A DNA stretch of 24,203 nt, from positions 1-24,203 of the IMG/VR virus record IMGVR_UViG_3300030380_000138; one strand, 5' to 3'. Source of the DNA: a virus. This document shows positions 6,203 to 13,172 of the stretch, piece after piece. Both the position numbers and the translations under genes were made by a program. The notes beneath the pieces are model-generated. The model saw nothing but the letters and a program-made list of their open reading frames with translations. It was not told the DNA's origin and searched no databases. Positions within the stretch are counted from its first letter, which is position 1. The number at the start of each line of letters is the position of its first letter.

Positions 6203-7957
6203 ATGAAACGACTATTATTACCTGTAGTTATAATACTATCTTTACCATTATTGTTTCAAACCACTCCAACAGAAATACTTAAATTAAAGGTGTTTGATGC
6301 TTTAATACAAACACCCCAAGAATCAGGTAATTTTGTTATACTTAATATAACAGAAGAAGATGTAGAGCGAGAAGGTGGTTATCCATTACCAAGACAAAGA
6401 CTTGCAGAAATACAAATAGATTTAATTAATGAGGGTGCTGTAGGAGTAGGTTGGGTCATATCTTTTCCACAAGCAGACCGAATGGGTGGTGATGAAATGT
6501 TTGCAGAAGCATTAAGTTATTCACCTTCTGTAATAGCAATGTTTGAAGATGGTAAGGGTAATTTTCCTTTATCACCTGGAACAGTTGTCATGGGTAATGA
6601 TAATGGTGGTATACTTAGTTTGGGAGTAAAGGAAAACCTACCTCTTTTATCCAATAACACTTTACAGGGTTTAGCCATTGCTCCCACTGATGTAGATCAA
6701 CTTGTAAGAAGAATACCTCTTTTAGTAAAAACACCTAACAATGATTGGATTCCTAGTTTTGGAACGCAAATATATAAATCTTTATTTGATGTAAAAACTT
6801 ACATTATAAAAACTAATGATAATGGTATAGAAGAAATATCAATAAGAGGAATACCACCCGTTAAAACAGATAGCCTTGGTCGTAAGTGGATTAGTTGGGT
6901 TGATACTCCACAAACAGATTTAAAAGAAATGGATGTTGCTGGCAAGTTTGTATTCGTAGGTGTTACTGCTAACGGGGTGATGCCGCAAATTTCCACGCCT
7001 GTCGGTTTGTTAGAACCACATAAAATACAAACAGCACTAGCAGAATCAATACTTATACAAGATAGTCCTTATATACCTGACTGGTCTTTAGCTGCTGAAC
7101 TAATGATGCTTATTGTATTTGTTAGTTTGGTTTGGGTTGCACTTCATTACTTAGGAATTACTTGGGGTATTACTGTTGCAACCATGTTAATGATTACTAC
7201 TGGCGGTTTAGGATATTACCTTATAAGTAAAGGGTTGTTGGTAGATGTATCTTGGACACTTATATCAGAGTTTATTTCAGGATCTATAGCTTTCTATTTA
7301 AGGTTTAGGCAACAATACAAACTGCGTCAACAGATCAAGAAACAGTTTGAACATTACCTTGATCCACGCCAAGTTAAAAAACTACAAGATGATCCTAGTT
7401 CTTTAGTGCTAGGTGGTGAACGTAGATACTGCACGTTTCTTTTTACTGATGTACGTGGGTTTACTGCTATGTCTGAAAAATTAGAACCTGAACAAGTTAC
7501 AGAAATTATGAATCAAGCTCTTACAATACAAGCTAATGCAGTAAAAGAGTATGGTGGTATGGTTGATAAATATATAGGCGATGCAATGATGGCCATATTT
7601 AATGCACCTATAGACTTACCAAATCATGAAACCGCTGCGGTTTTTTGTGCAAAAGAAATACAAGAAAAAATAAAACAAGCTGATATTAATGTAGAAATAG
7701 GAGTAGGTGTTAATACTGGATACGCTGTTGTAGGCAATATGGGTAGCGATACAAGGTTTGATTACACAGCCATAGGTGATGCAGTAAACCTTGCGGCTAG
7801 ACTTGAAAGCTCTACTAAGGAAGTTGGAGAAGATATTGTTATAGGTTATGATACTGTTAGTGCAAACAACTTTAACGATCAAATTGTTTTAAAAGAGTTG
7901 AAAAGCATTAAAGTTAAAGGAAAAGAAAAATCTGTAAATATTTATACAATTATATGA
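6203..7957 (+). CDS. CHASE2-domain class III adenylyl cyclase
   Basis: The 584-residue membrane protein has an N-terminal TM helix (1-20), a periplasmic CHASE2 sensor region (about 22-290), three TM helices (about 297-316, 321-341, 348-367), a linker (HYLDPRQVKKL) and a class III nucleotide cyclase domain (about 405-584). Catalytic features are complete: metal-binding Asp416 (FTDVRGFT) and Asp460 (KYIGDAMMA), and transition-state Asn529 and Arg533 (GDAVNLAARLE). Lys456 with Thr522 at the purine-selecting positions matches the Lys/Thr pair of bacterial adenylyl cyclases, so cAMP is the predicted product. FecR-domain and CHASE2-cyclase genes are often neighbours in bacteria, to my knowledge, which supports capture as a unit. 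ATG follows the FecR stop directly; its own stop overlaps the next start (ATGA). Confidence 0.95.
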   Translation: MKRLLLPVVIILSLPLLFQTTPTEILKLKVFDALIQTPQESGNFVILNITEEDVEREGGYPLPRQRLAEIQIDLINEGAVGVGWVISFPQADRMGGDEMFAEALSYSPSVIAMFEDGKGNFPLSPGTVVMGNDNGGILSLGVKENLPLLSNNTLQGLAIAPTDVDQLVRRIPLLVKTPNNDWIPSFGTQIYKSLFDVKTYIIKTNDNGIEEISIRGIPPVKTDSLGRKWISWVDTPQTDLKEMDVAGKFVFVGVTANGVMPQISTPVGLLEPHKIQTALAESILIQDSPYIPDWSLAAELMMLIVFVSLVWVALHYLGITWGITVATMLMITTGGLGYYLISKGLLVDVSWTLISEFISGSIAFYLRFRQQYKLRQQIKKQFEHYLDPRQVKKLQDDPSSLVLGGERRYCTFLFTDVRGFTAMSEKLEPEQVTEIMNQALTIQANAVKEYGGMVDKYIGDAMMAIFNAPIDLPNHETAAVFCAKEIQEKIKQADINVEIGVGVNTGYAVVGNMGSDTRFDYTAIGDAVNLAARLESSTKEVGEDIVIGYDTVSANNFNDQIVLKELKSIKVKGKEKSVNIYTII

Positions 7958-8136
7958 CAACACCAAAAGAAGCATTATCTAAAATAGAAACACATGAAAA
8001 AGAATGTTCTATAAGATATTCAAATATAGAAAAAAGATTAGAAGATGGTGCAAAACGATTTGATAAACTAGAAAACATGATATGGGCAGTCTATCCATTT
8101 ATTTTAGTTTCATTAGTTTTGTCCAGATTTGTTTAG
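7954..8136 (+). CDS. Small coiled-coil protein with C-terminal TM (XhlA-like)
   Basis: The 60-residue protein has a charged helix (residues about 5-40, KIETHEKECSIRYSNIEKRL and KRFDKLENM) followed by one C-terminal membrane span (MIWAVYPFILVSLVLSRFV). This layout is like XhlA/hemolysin-type phage accessory lysis proteins, cytoplasmic coiled coil plus tail anchor. Function is inferred from layout and from the spanin and endolysin genes immediately downstream. ATGA overlap with the cyclase stop couples its translation to the curli-like cassette. Confidence 0.65.
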   Translation: MTTPKEALSKIETHEKECSIRYSNIEKRLEDGAKRFDKLENMIWAVYPFILVSLVLSRFV

Positions 8137-8369
8137 TGAAAAAAAAACTTAAACAATTTTATAACTGGTTTCTTAGTCTATTTCAAACACGTTATAAAAT
8201 AACAGTATCTTTTAATAAAGAGTATGGAGATACTGACGATAAAAGCTATATGTCAAAAAAAATACTTATTCAAAAAGAAAAACATCTTAAATTTAGAACT
8301 CTTGATAAAAAATTAATTGAATATAGAAGTTCTACAGGATTAAACTATATTATTGAGGAAGACGAATAA
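8136..8369 (+). CDS. Small basic hypothetical protein, 77 aa (GTG start)
   Basis: I chose the GTG at 8136, which overlaps the preceding TAG stop (TAGTG), giving MKKKLKQFYNWFLSLFQTRY as the start. The frame is open upstream to an ATG at 8082, but that start would lie deep inside the preceding gene and adds a hydrophobic stretch that is just an off-frame reading of its TM segment. The product has a basic amphipathic N-terminus, a beta-like middle (YKITVSFNKEYGDTDDKSYM) and an acidic end (IIEEDE). I do not recognise a family. Its stop overlaps the i-spanin start (TAATG). Confidence 0.65.
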   Translation: MKKKLKQFYNWFLSLFQTRYKITVSFNKEYGDTDDKSYMSKKILIQKEKHLKFRTLDKKLIEYRSSTGLNYIIEEDE

Positions 8370-8764
8370 TGCAACAAGTTTTAATAGGAATAATTATAGT
8401 GTTAGGGCTTGGTGGCTATTGGTTATATAACGAAAACGTAACCTTAAAAACTAACAATGTTAGTTTAGAAAAAGCTATAGCCACGCAAGAAGAAGCTATA
8501 AAAACTTTAGAAAATGACTTTGAACTACAAACACAACAAATGAATGAGTTATCTTTGAAAAGTCAAGCAGCACAAAGAGAACTAAACAGATATACACAGT
8601 TTATACAAAACTATGAATTATCTGCAAAAATACTTGCAGACCCTATAGAGATGCAGAGGAAAATAAATAATGGAACAAAACATATTATGGAGAACATCGA
8701 AGAAATCAGCGTTGTCGTTGATGATCTTGATGATGGCTTGCAGTTGCAGCCTAATTCCGACTAA
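8369..8764 (+). CDS. Putative inner-membrane spanin (Rz-like)
   Basis: The 131-residue protein has an N-terminal membrane anchor (residues about 3-20, VLIGIIIVLGLGGYWLY) followed by a long periplasmic coiled coil (about 25-85, rich in Gln/Glu/Leu heptads). That is the type II i-spanin layout of Rz. The strongest support is genetic: a second gene with a lipoprotein-like signal starts inside its 3' end in another frame and an endolysin follows, the classic Rz/Rz1/endolysin arrangement. The i-spanin would pair with the outer-membrane partner to fuse membranes at the end of infection. Confidence 0.7.
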   Translation: MQQVLIGIIIVLGLGGYWLYNENVTLKTNNVSLEKAIATQEEAIKTLENDFELQTQQMNELSLKSQAAQRELNRYTQFIQNYELSAKILADPIEMQRKINNGTKHIMENIEEISVVVDDLDDGLQLQPNSD

Positions 8765-9053
8765 ACAAATAGAAGTTACAGCTAAACCTTTAGATAGGAA
8801 AATAGTGCAACCTGTTATGCCTAGAGAGATTAATCTACAAGAACCTATGTGGATTGTTGTTACTCCTGAAAACTTAGATGAACAACTAGCAATCATAGAA
8901 GAACAAGAGGGAGAGCTGGTATTTTTAGCTATGACAATACCTGATTACGAGGTTATGGCTTACAATATGCAAGAACTAAAGAGGTATATTAGTGAACTTA
9001 AAGACGTTGTTGTGTATTATAGAAAAGTTACTACAACTAAAAAGGAAGAATAA
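8670..9053 (+). CDS. Putative outer-membrane spanin-like lipoprotein (Rz1-like position)
   Basis: This 127-residue ORF starts 95 bp inside the i-spanin gene in another frame. Residues about 13-30 (SALSLMILMMACSCSLIP) form a hydrophobic signal ending in a Cys-containing, lipobox-like motif (MMAC or ACSC), so the mature protein is probably anchored in the outer membrane. The remainder (PMWIVVTPENLDEQLAIIEE, FLAMTIPDYEVMAYNMQELK) is soluble and longer than a typical Pro-rich Rz1. The lipobox is not canonical and the protein lacks the Pro-rich linker, so the o-spanin role rests on overlap and neighbours. It ends just before the endolysin, and its last codons carry the endolysin's aaggaag ribosome site. 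Confidence 0.6.
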   Translation: MEQNILWRTSKKSALSLMILMMACSCSLIPTKQIEVTAKPLDRKIVQPVMPREINLQEPMWIVVTPENLDEQLAIIEEQEGELVFLAMTIPDYEVMAYNMQELKRYISELKDVVVYYRKVTTTKKEE

Positions 9054-9054
9054 T

Positions 9055-9498
9055 ATGGATATTTCACAAGAAGGTTTATCTTTAATTAAAAAATTTGAAG
9101 GATGTGAGTTAGAAGCATATCGTTGTGCTGCAAATGTTTTAACAATAGGTTATGGCTCAACTAAAGGTGTTAAAGAGGGTGATACTATAACTCAAGAAGA
9201 AGCTGATAATTTGTTGTTGCATGAAATGAATGAATATGAAGGCTACATAAACGATATGGTAGAAGTAGATTTAGAACAAAATCAATTTGATGCTATGGTT
9301 TCATGGGTATTTAATTTAGGCCCAGCTAATTTGAAAGCATCTACATTGCTTAAAGTTTTAAATTCAAAAGATTATGACGGAGTGCCCATGCAAATTAAAA
9401 GATGGAATAAAGCTGCTGGTCAAGTAAAACAAGGTTTAATAAGAAGGAGAGAAGCAGAAGCCTTATTGTTTGAAGGCAAAGAATGGCATGAGGTTTAG
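9055..9498 (+). CDS. Endolysin, T4-type lysozyme (GH24)
   Basis: The 147-residue protein is a phage lysozyme of glycoside hydrolase family 24, which cuts the MurNAc-GlcNAc bond of peptidoglycan. It carries the E-8-(D/C)-5-T catalytic layout: Glu15 (KKFEG), Cys24 (AYRCAANV) and Thr30 (LTIGYGST); Cys in place of T4's Asp20 is common in this family. FDAMVSWVFNLG and the C-terminal GLIRRREAEALLF are family blocks. The frame is open back to 8992, but ATG 9055 is chosen because of the aaggaag site just upstream and because it gives the standard GH24 N-terminus (MDISQEGLSLIKKFEG). There is no signal or SAR helix, so it needs a holin to reach the wall. Confidence 0.93.
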   Translation: MDISQEGLSLIKKFEGCELEAYRCAANVLTIGYGSTKGVKEGDTITQEEADNLLLHEMNEYEGYINDMVEVDLEQNQFDAMVSWVFNLGPANLKASTLLKVLNSKDYDGVPMQIKRWNKAAGQVKQGLIRRREAEALLFEGKEWHEV

Positions 9499-9500
9499 TA

Positions 9501-11384
9501 ATGCCATTAACTAAATTACAATTCAATCCAGGTATCAACAAAGAAATGACCGACCTTATGAGTAAAGGGGGTTGGACAGATAGTAATTTAGTTAGGTTTA
9601 GAAAAGGACTTCCAGAAAAAATAGGTGGTTGGGAAAAAGAAACTAGCTCTTCTTATTTAGGCACAGGCAGAGCACTGTTAGGTTGGGTTGCTTTAAGCTC
9701 AACTAAATATTTAGGACTTGGTACTACCTTTAAATACTATATTAAAGAAGGATCTGGTTTTGATGATGTTACTCCAATAAGATCAACTACAAGTGCGGGA
9801 GACGTAACATTTTCTGCAAGCAATGGCGATGCAACTATAACAGTTGCAGATACAGGGCATGGTGCTGTGCAAAATGATTTTGTTACATTTAGTGGGGCTG
9901 CAACGTTAGGAGGCAATATAACAGCAGCAGTTTTAAATCAAGAATATCAAATCGCAACCGTAATAAATGCGAATAGTTATACCATAGAGGCAAAAGATAC
10001 ATCTGGTTCTACAGTGACCGCAAACTCCTCAGATAGCGGTAATGGTGGTTCCTCTGTTGTAGGTACTTATCAAATAAATGTAGGACTAGATGTTTTTGTA
10101 GCATCAACAGGCTGGGGTGCTAGTACATGGGGTAGCGGTACTTGGGGTTCAGGTACATCAATAACAGAAACTGGACAGTTAAGATTGTGGTCACACGATG
10201 CTTTTGGAGAAGATTTAATTATAAATCCAAGAGCAGGCAGTATTTATTATTGGGATGAAACTAACGGAACTAGCACTAGAGCAGTTGAGTTAAGTAGTTT
10301 AAGTGGTGCTAATCTTGTACCAACTAGAGGATTACAAGTAATCGTAAGCGATATTGATAGGCATGTTATAGTTTTAGGTGCTGATCCTATTAGTGGTAGC
10401 TCAAGAACAGGAACTGTAGATCCTATGCTTATAGCGTTTTCAGATCAAGAAAGTGCAACTAACTGGGAGCCAACTGCTACTAATACAGCAGGTTCACTAA
10501 GACTATCGTCAGGATCACAAATAGTAGGTGGTCTAAGATCAAGACAAGAAATACTTATTTGGACTGATACATCTTTATATAGTATGCAGTTTGTAGGTGC
10601 ACCATTTACTTTTGGTGTCAATCTTATAAACGAAAACGTAGGACTTATATCTCCTAATGCAGCAATAAATACACCAGACAGTGTGTATTGGATGGCAAGA
10701 GATGGTTTTTACACTTACTCGGGATCAGTAAAAAGATTAGTATGTAGTGTACTAAACTATGTATTAGATGATTTTAACTCATCGCAATCATTTAAAACTA
10801 TATCGTTTACAAACAAAGAGTTTAACGAAGTTGGTTGGTTTTATTGCTCATCTTCATCTACTGAAATAGATAGGTATGTTACTTATAATTATTTAGAAGG
10901 TGTATGGAGCATAGGAAATTTATCAAGAACAGCTTGGTTAGACGAGGGTGTATTTGAAAAGCCAAAAGCTACAGGACAAGACAGTAGCACAGGATATTTA
11001 TACGTGCATGAAGATTCTGACGATGCTGATGGGTTGCCTATGGACAATGTTTATATAGAGTCAGGCGACATAGATATAGAAGATGGAGATGGTTTTGGTT
11101 TTATAAGCAGGATTATTCCTGATGTAAAGTTTTTTGGCACATCTGCATCAACTGGACAAATAAACTTTGTTCTTAAAACTCGCGACTTTCCAGGCGATAG
11201 TCTAACTACTAATTCAACAAACGATGTTACTAGCTCTACTCAACAAAACTTTACACGTGCTAGAGGCAGGCAGCTAGTTCTTAGAGTTCAGTCTGATGAT
11301 GACGCAGCTACAGGAGTAAGAACTGGGTTTAGATGGAGGTTAGGCTCTAACAGAATAGATGTTAAAAGCGATGGTAGAAGATAG
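9501..11384 (+). CDS. Virion protein, probable tail hub / DNA-stabilisation protein (P22 gp10-like)
   Basis: The 627-residue protein begins MPLTKLQFNPGINKEMTDLM, followed by SNLVRFRKGLPEKIGGWEKE. It then consists of many short beta-strand repeats (WGASTWGSGTWGSGT, DEGVFEKPKATG, SVYWMARDGFYTYSGS), the pattern of a beta-propeller. Residues about 400-470 (NEVGWFYCSSSSTEIDRYVTYN) and the basic end (GFRWRLGSNRIDVKSDGRR) are of a kind often annotated in podoviruses as packaged-DNA stabilisation or tail hub proteins. It opens the virion gene block after the lysis module. A gagg motif (9489-9492) precedes the ATG. Virion role is fairly safe; the specific name is tentative. Confidence 0.7.
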   Translation: MPLTKLQFNPGINKEMTDLMSKGGWTDSNLVRFRKGLPEKIGGWEKETSSSYLGTGRALLGWVALSSTKYLGLGTTFKYYIKEGSGFDDVTPIRSTTSAGDVTFSASNGDATITVADTGHGAVQNDFVTFSGAATLGGNITAAVLNQEYQIATVINANSYTIEAKDTSGSTVTANSSDSGNGGSSVVGTYQINVGLDVFVASTGWGASTWGSGTWGSGTSITETGQLRLWSHDAFGEDLIINPRAGSIYYWDETNGTSTRAVELSSLSGANLVPTRGLQVIVSDIDRHVIVLGADPISGSSRTGTVDPMLIAFSDQESATNWEPTATNTAGSLRLSSGSQIVGGLRSRQEILIWTDTSLYSMQFVGAPFTFGVNLINENVGLISPNAAINTPDSVYWMARDGFYTYSGSVKRLVCSVLNYVLDDFNSSQSFKTISFTNKEFNEVGWFYCSSSSTEIDRYVTYNYLEGVWSIGNLSRTAWLDEGVFEKPKATGQDSSTGYLYVHEDSDDADGLPMDNVYIESGDIDIEDGDGFGFISRIIPDVKFFGTSASTGQINFVLKTRDFPGDSLTTNSTNDVTSSTQQNFTRARGRQLVLRVQSDDDAATGVRTGFRWRLGSNRIDVKSDGRR

Positions 11385-11719
11385 TGGCCAAACTACTTGA
11401 AACAAGATTACCTCAAGCAAATGGTGAGGTTGAAGCAGGAACTTTTAACAGGTTAATTAGAATACTTGAAATAAACTTAGGTAAATTTGATCCAAACTCT
11501 ACACCACAATTTAACGATTCTGAAATATCATCTTTAAATTTTAACGCTGGTGATGTAATATGGAATACATCTATTGATGTTTTACAGGTTTATACTGGCA
11601 ATCAATGGATACAGTTACATACTCCAAGCAGTTCACAAGGCTTTGAGATGGCTGCATCAGTAGGATCACTTTCTGTTAAAACTAACGGAGATATATCCAT
11701 CAATATAACTGCAAATTAA
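11384..11719 (+). CDS. Small virion-region protein, unknown function (GTG start)
   Basis: The 111-residue protein uses GTG overlapping the preceding TAG stop (TAGTG), with no ATG alternative close by. The N-terminus (AKLLETRLPQANGEVEAGTF) is followed by helix NRLIRILEINLGKFD; the middle (FNAGDVIWNTSIDVLQVYTG, then NQWIQL) looks like a small beta-sheet decoration motif, and the C-terminus is Ser/Asn rich. I do not recognise it beyond its place between two virion genes; a minor tail or adaptor component is possible. Confidence 0.6.
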   Translation: MAKLLETRLPQANGEVEAGTFNRLIRILEINLGKFDPNSTPQFNDSEISSLNFNAGDVIWNTSIDVLQVYTGNQWIQLHTPSSSQGFEMAASVGSLSVKTNGDISINITAN

Positions 11720-11721
11720 AT

Positions 11722-12696
11722 ATGAAAAAAATATCTGAAGGAAACAAAGGGATACAGGCACTAGCAAAAGAAAACCCTGCCTTAGTAGAAGACAAGTTTG
11801 GTTATGACGTGCCAGGTTATTTTACGGGTGGTATGCCTGGTTATGATGAAGCTCAAGACGAAGCACTAAAAGACTTAAAAGATTTTCAAAATAGAGCCGC
11901 AGGTATGAACAAAGCTGAAATAATAGGAGAAATGCTTTCAATGATAGGAGATTCAGCAGACTTTGCTCCTTTAGTAAAACCAGGTAAGGTTGCAGGAATA
12001 GAAGCAATCATACCTAAAATAAGAAGACCAGATCCTGAAACATTAATGCCACAAGGTTTTAGAAGAGGAGGTATGCCAGGTGGTTTGGGTAGTTTATACG
12101 AAAGAGATTTTATAGCTGATGATTTTAATATAAAAGATTATATTAATAATGTTTTAGGTGGAGGTACGGCTTCACAGCTAACAGAAGAAGAACAAGAGGC
12201 CATGAGATTAGCAAGAGGCTACGGTGCCTCTGGTGCTATGGGTGGTAATGCTTATAGAGGAACTACTCCAGGTGCGGATGTAACTATAGATGCACGATCA
12301 GAAAACCCTGCTGTTTACAAATTTTATCCTAGTGAGGTCTCAAAACTTTACTCTCAAATGAAAGGCGTGCCATTTTCCCCCTTGGTGGCACCGCCTAAAG
12401 AGGCAACTTTTATTGATGACCTACAACCAAGAAAAATAGCTAGTCAGTTATATGCTAAAGATGGAACTTTTGTAGATAGAGATCAACTAATTACAGGACC
12501 AGGCGGAGAGCGTGGCGACAAGATACCAGCTATGTTAAGTGATGGTGAGTTTGTTGTAAACGCTGCTGCTGTAAGAGGTATAGGAATACAAGCTGGTGCA
12601 GATCCAGATGATGAATACGAACAAAGACTTCTCGGTGCTAGAGAGATGTACGAAATGCAAAAACTTGGAGAGGAATTTGCTAAAAAATTAACATGA
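11722..12696 (+). CDS. Putative structural protein with tape-measure-like C-terminal motif
   Basis: The 324-residue protein is low in recognisable domains but has the motif GPGGERGDKIPAMLSDGEFV near residues 255-275, which resembles the G-x-D-x-(V/I)-PAMLS-x-GEFV motif near the end of many phage tape-measure and minor virion proteins. It also has Gly-rich pieces (YFTGGMPGYDEA, FRRGGMPGG). It is too short for a tape measure itself, so a minor internal or tail component is more likely. Its stop overlaps the next ATG (ATGA), linking it to the GNAT-like gene. Confidence 0.6.
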   Translation: MKKISEGNKGIQALAKENPALVEDKFGYDVPGYFTGGMPGYDEAQDEALKDLKDFQNRAAGMNKAEIIGEMLSMIGDSADFAPLVKPGKVAGIEAIIPKIRRPDPETLMPQGFRRGGMPGGLGSLYERDFIADDFNIKDYINNVLGGGTASQLTEEEQEAMRLARGYGASGAMGGNAYRGTTPGADVTIDARSENPAVYKFYPSEVSKLYSQMKGVPFSPLVAPPKEATFIDDLQPRKIASQLYAKDGTFVDRDQLITGPGGERGDKIPAMLSDGEFVVNAAAVRGIGIQAGADPDDEYEQRLLGAREMYEMQKLGEEFAKKLT

Positions 12697-13166
12697 ATCT
12701 AACGCTAGAAACTATAGTTCCTAACGCTGATAATGGTAAAAAAATTGCAAAGTTCTTATCTGAAAGTTTTTGGACAGAGCATTCTTTATCAGGAGATAAG
12801 TCTCCTGAAATAGATTGGTCAAGAGCTTCGGCTCACATAAATCATTTTATGTTTGAAGGTATTGTGTATAATGTAAATGATGGCGATAAGATTGTAGGAA
12901 GTATAGCTGTCGCACCTGATAAGCATTGGTGGTCAGCAGAAGAGTATGTAGGAGATGGATGGTTTTTTGTTTTACCTAAATACAGAAACCTAAAAGATCA
13001 AACATCGCCTTCACATCTTTTAATAGATGCAGTTATAGATTATGCTAGTAAACTAGAAAAGCCTTTAATAATGGGCGTGTTTAACTTACAAGGAGTTGAA
13101 CGAGCTAAAAAGTTATTTGATAAAAAAGGCTTCCACCAAATAGGTGGTATGTATTATAGGAATTAA
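12693..13166 (+). CDS. GNAT-like N-acetyltransferase
   Basis: The 157-residue protein fits the GNAT fold in order and size: N-terminal helices (NGKKIAKFLSESFW), strand pair around GIVYNVNDGDKIVGSIAV, then the core strand DGWFFVLPKYRN followed by a helix (SPSHLLIDAVIDYASKLEKP), and LIMGVFNLQGVERAKKLFDK with GFHQIGGMYYR as the usual end block. The acetyl-CoA P-loop (normally Q/R-x-x-G-x-G/A) is degenerate here (YRNLKDQTSPS), so activity is uncertain. It sits inside the virion gene block, coupled to the upstream gene by ATGA. Its substrate could be a virion or host protein; nothing in the sequence decides this. Confidence 0.65.
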   Translation: MNLTLETIVPNADNGKKIAKFLSESFWTEHSLSGDKSPEIDWSRASAHINHFMFEGIVYNVNDGDKIVGSIAVAPDKHWWSAEEYVGDGWFFVLPKYRNLKDQTSPSHLLIDAVIDYASKLEKPLIMGVFNLQGVERAKKLFDKKGFHQIGGMYYRN

Positions 13167-13172
13167 ATAAAT

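Noticed and set aside
7616-7882. Leftward ORF within the cyclase gene
   Set aside because: It lies opposite the catalytic domain of the cyclase, has no family match or ribosome site, and runs against the direction of the whole block.
3161-7957. Cassette as host chromosome contamination
   Set aside because: It is continuous, with overlapping frames, with phage lysis genes on both sides (41-bp overlap at the start and ATGA coupling at the end), so a chimeric join at its edges is unlikely from sequence alone.
8082-8135. Upstream ATG start for the small gene ending at 8369
   Set aside because: It would lie 55 bp inside the preceding gene and its extra residues are an off-frame reading of that gene's TM segment; GTG at 8136 in TAGTG matches the coupling used throughout this block.
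8992-9054. Upstream ATG start for the endolysin with a possible N-terminal membrane helix
   Set aside because: The 21 extra residues (LKTLLCIIEKLLQLKRKNN) are short and charged, not a convincing SAR or signal helix; ATG 9055 has a strong ribosome site and the usual GH24 N-terminus.
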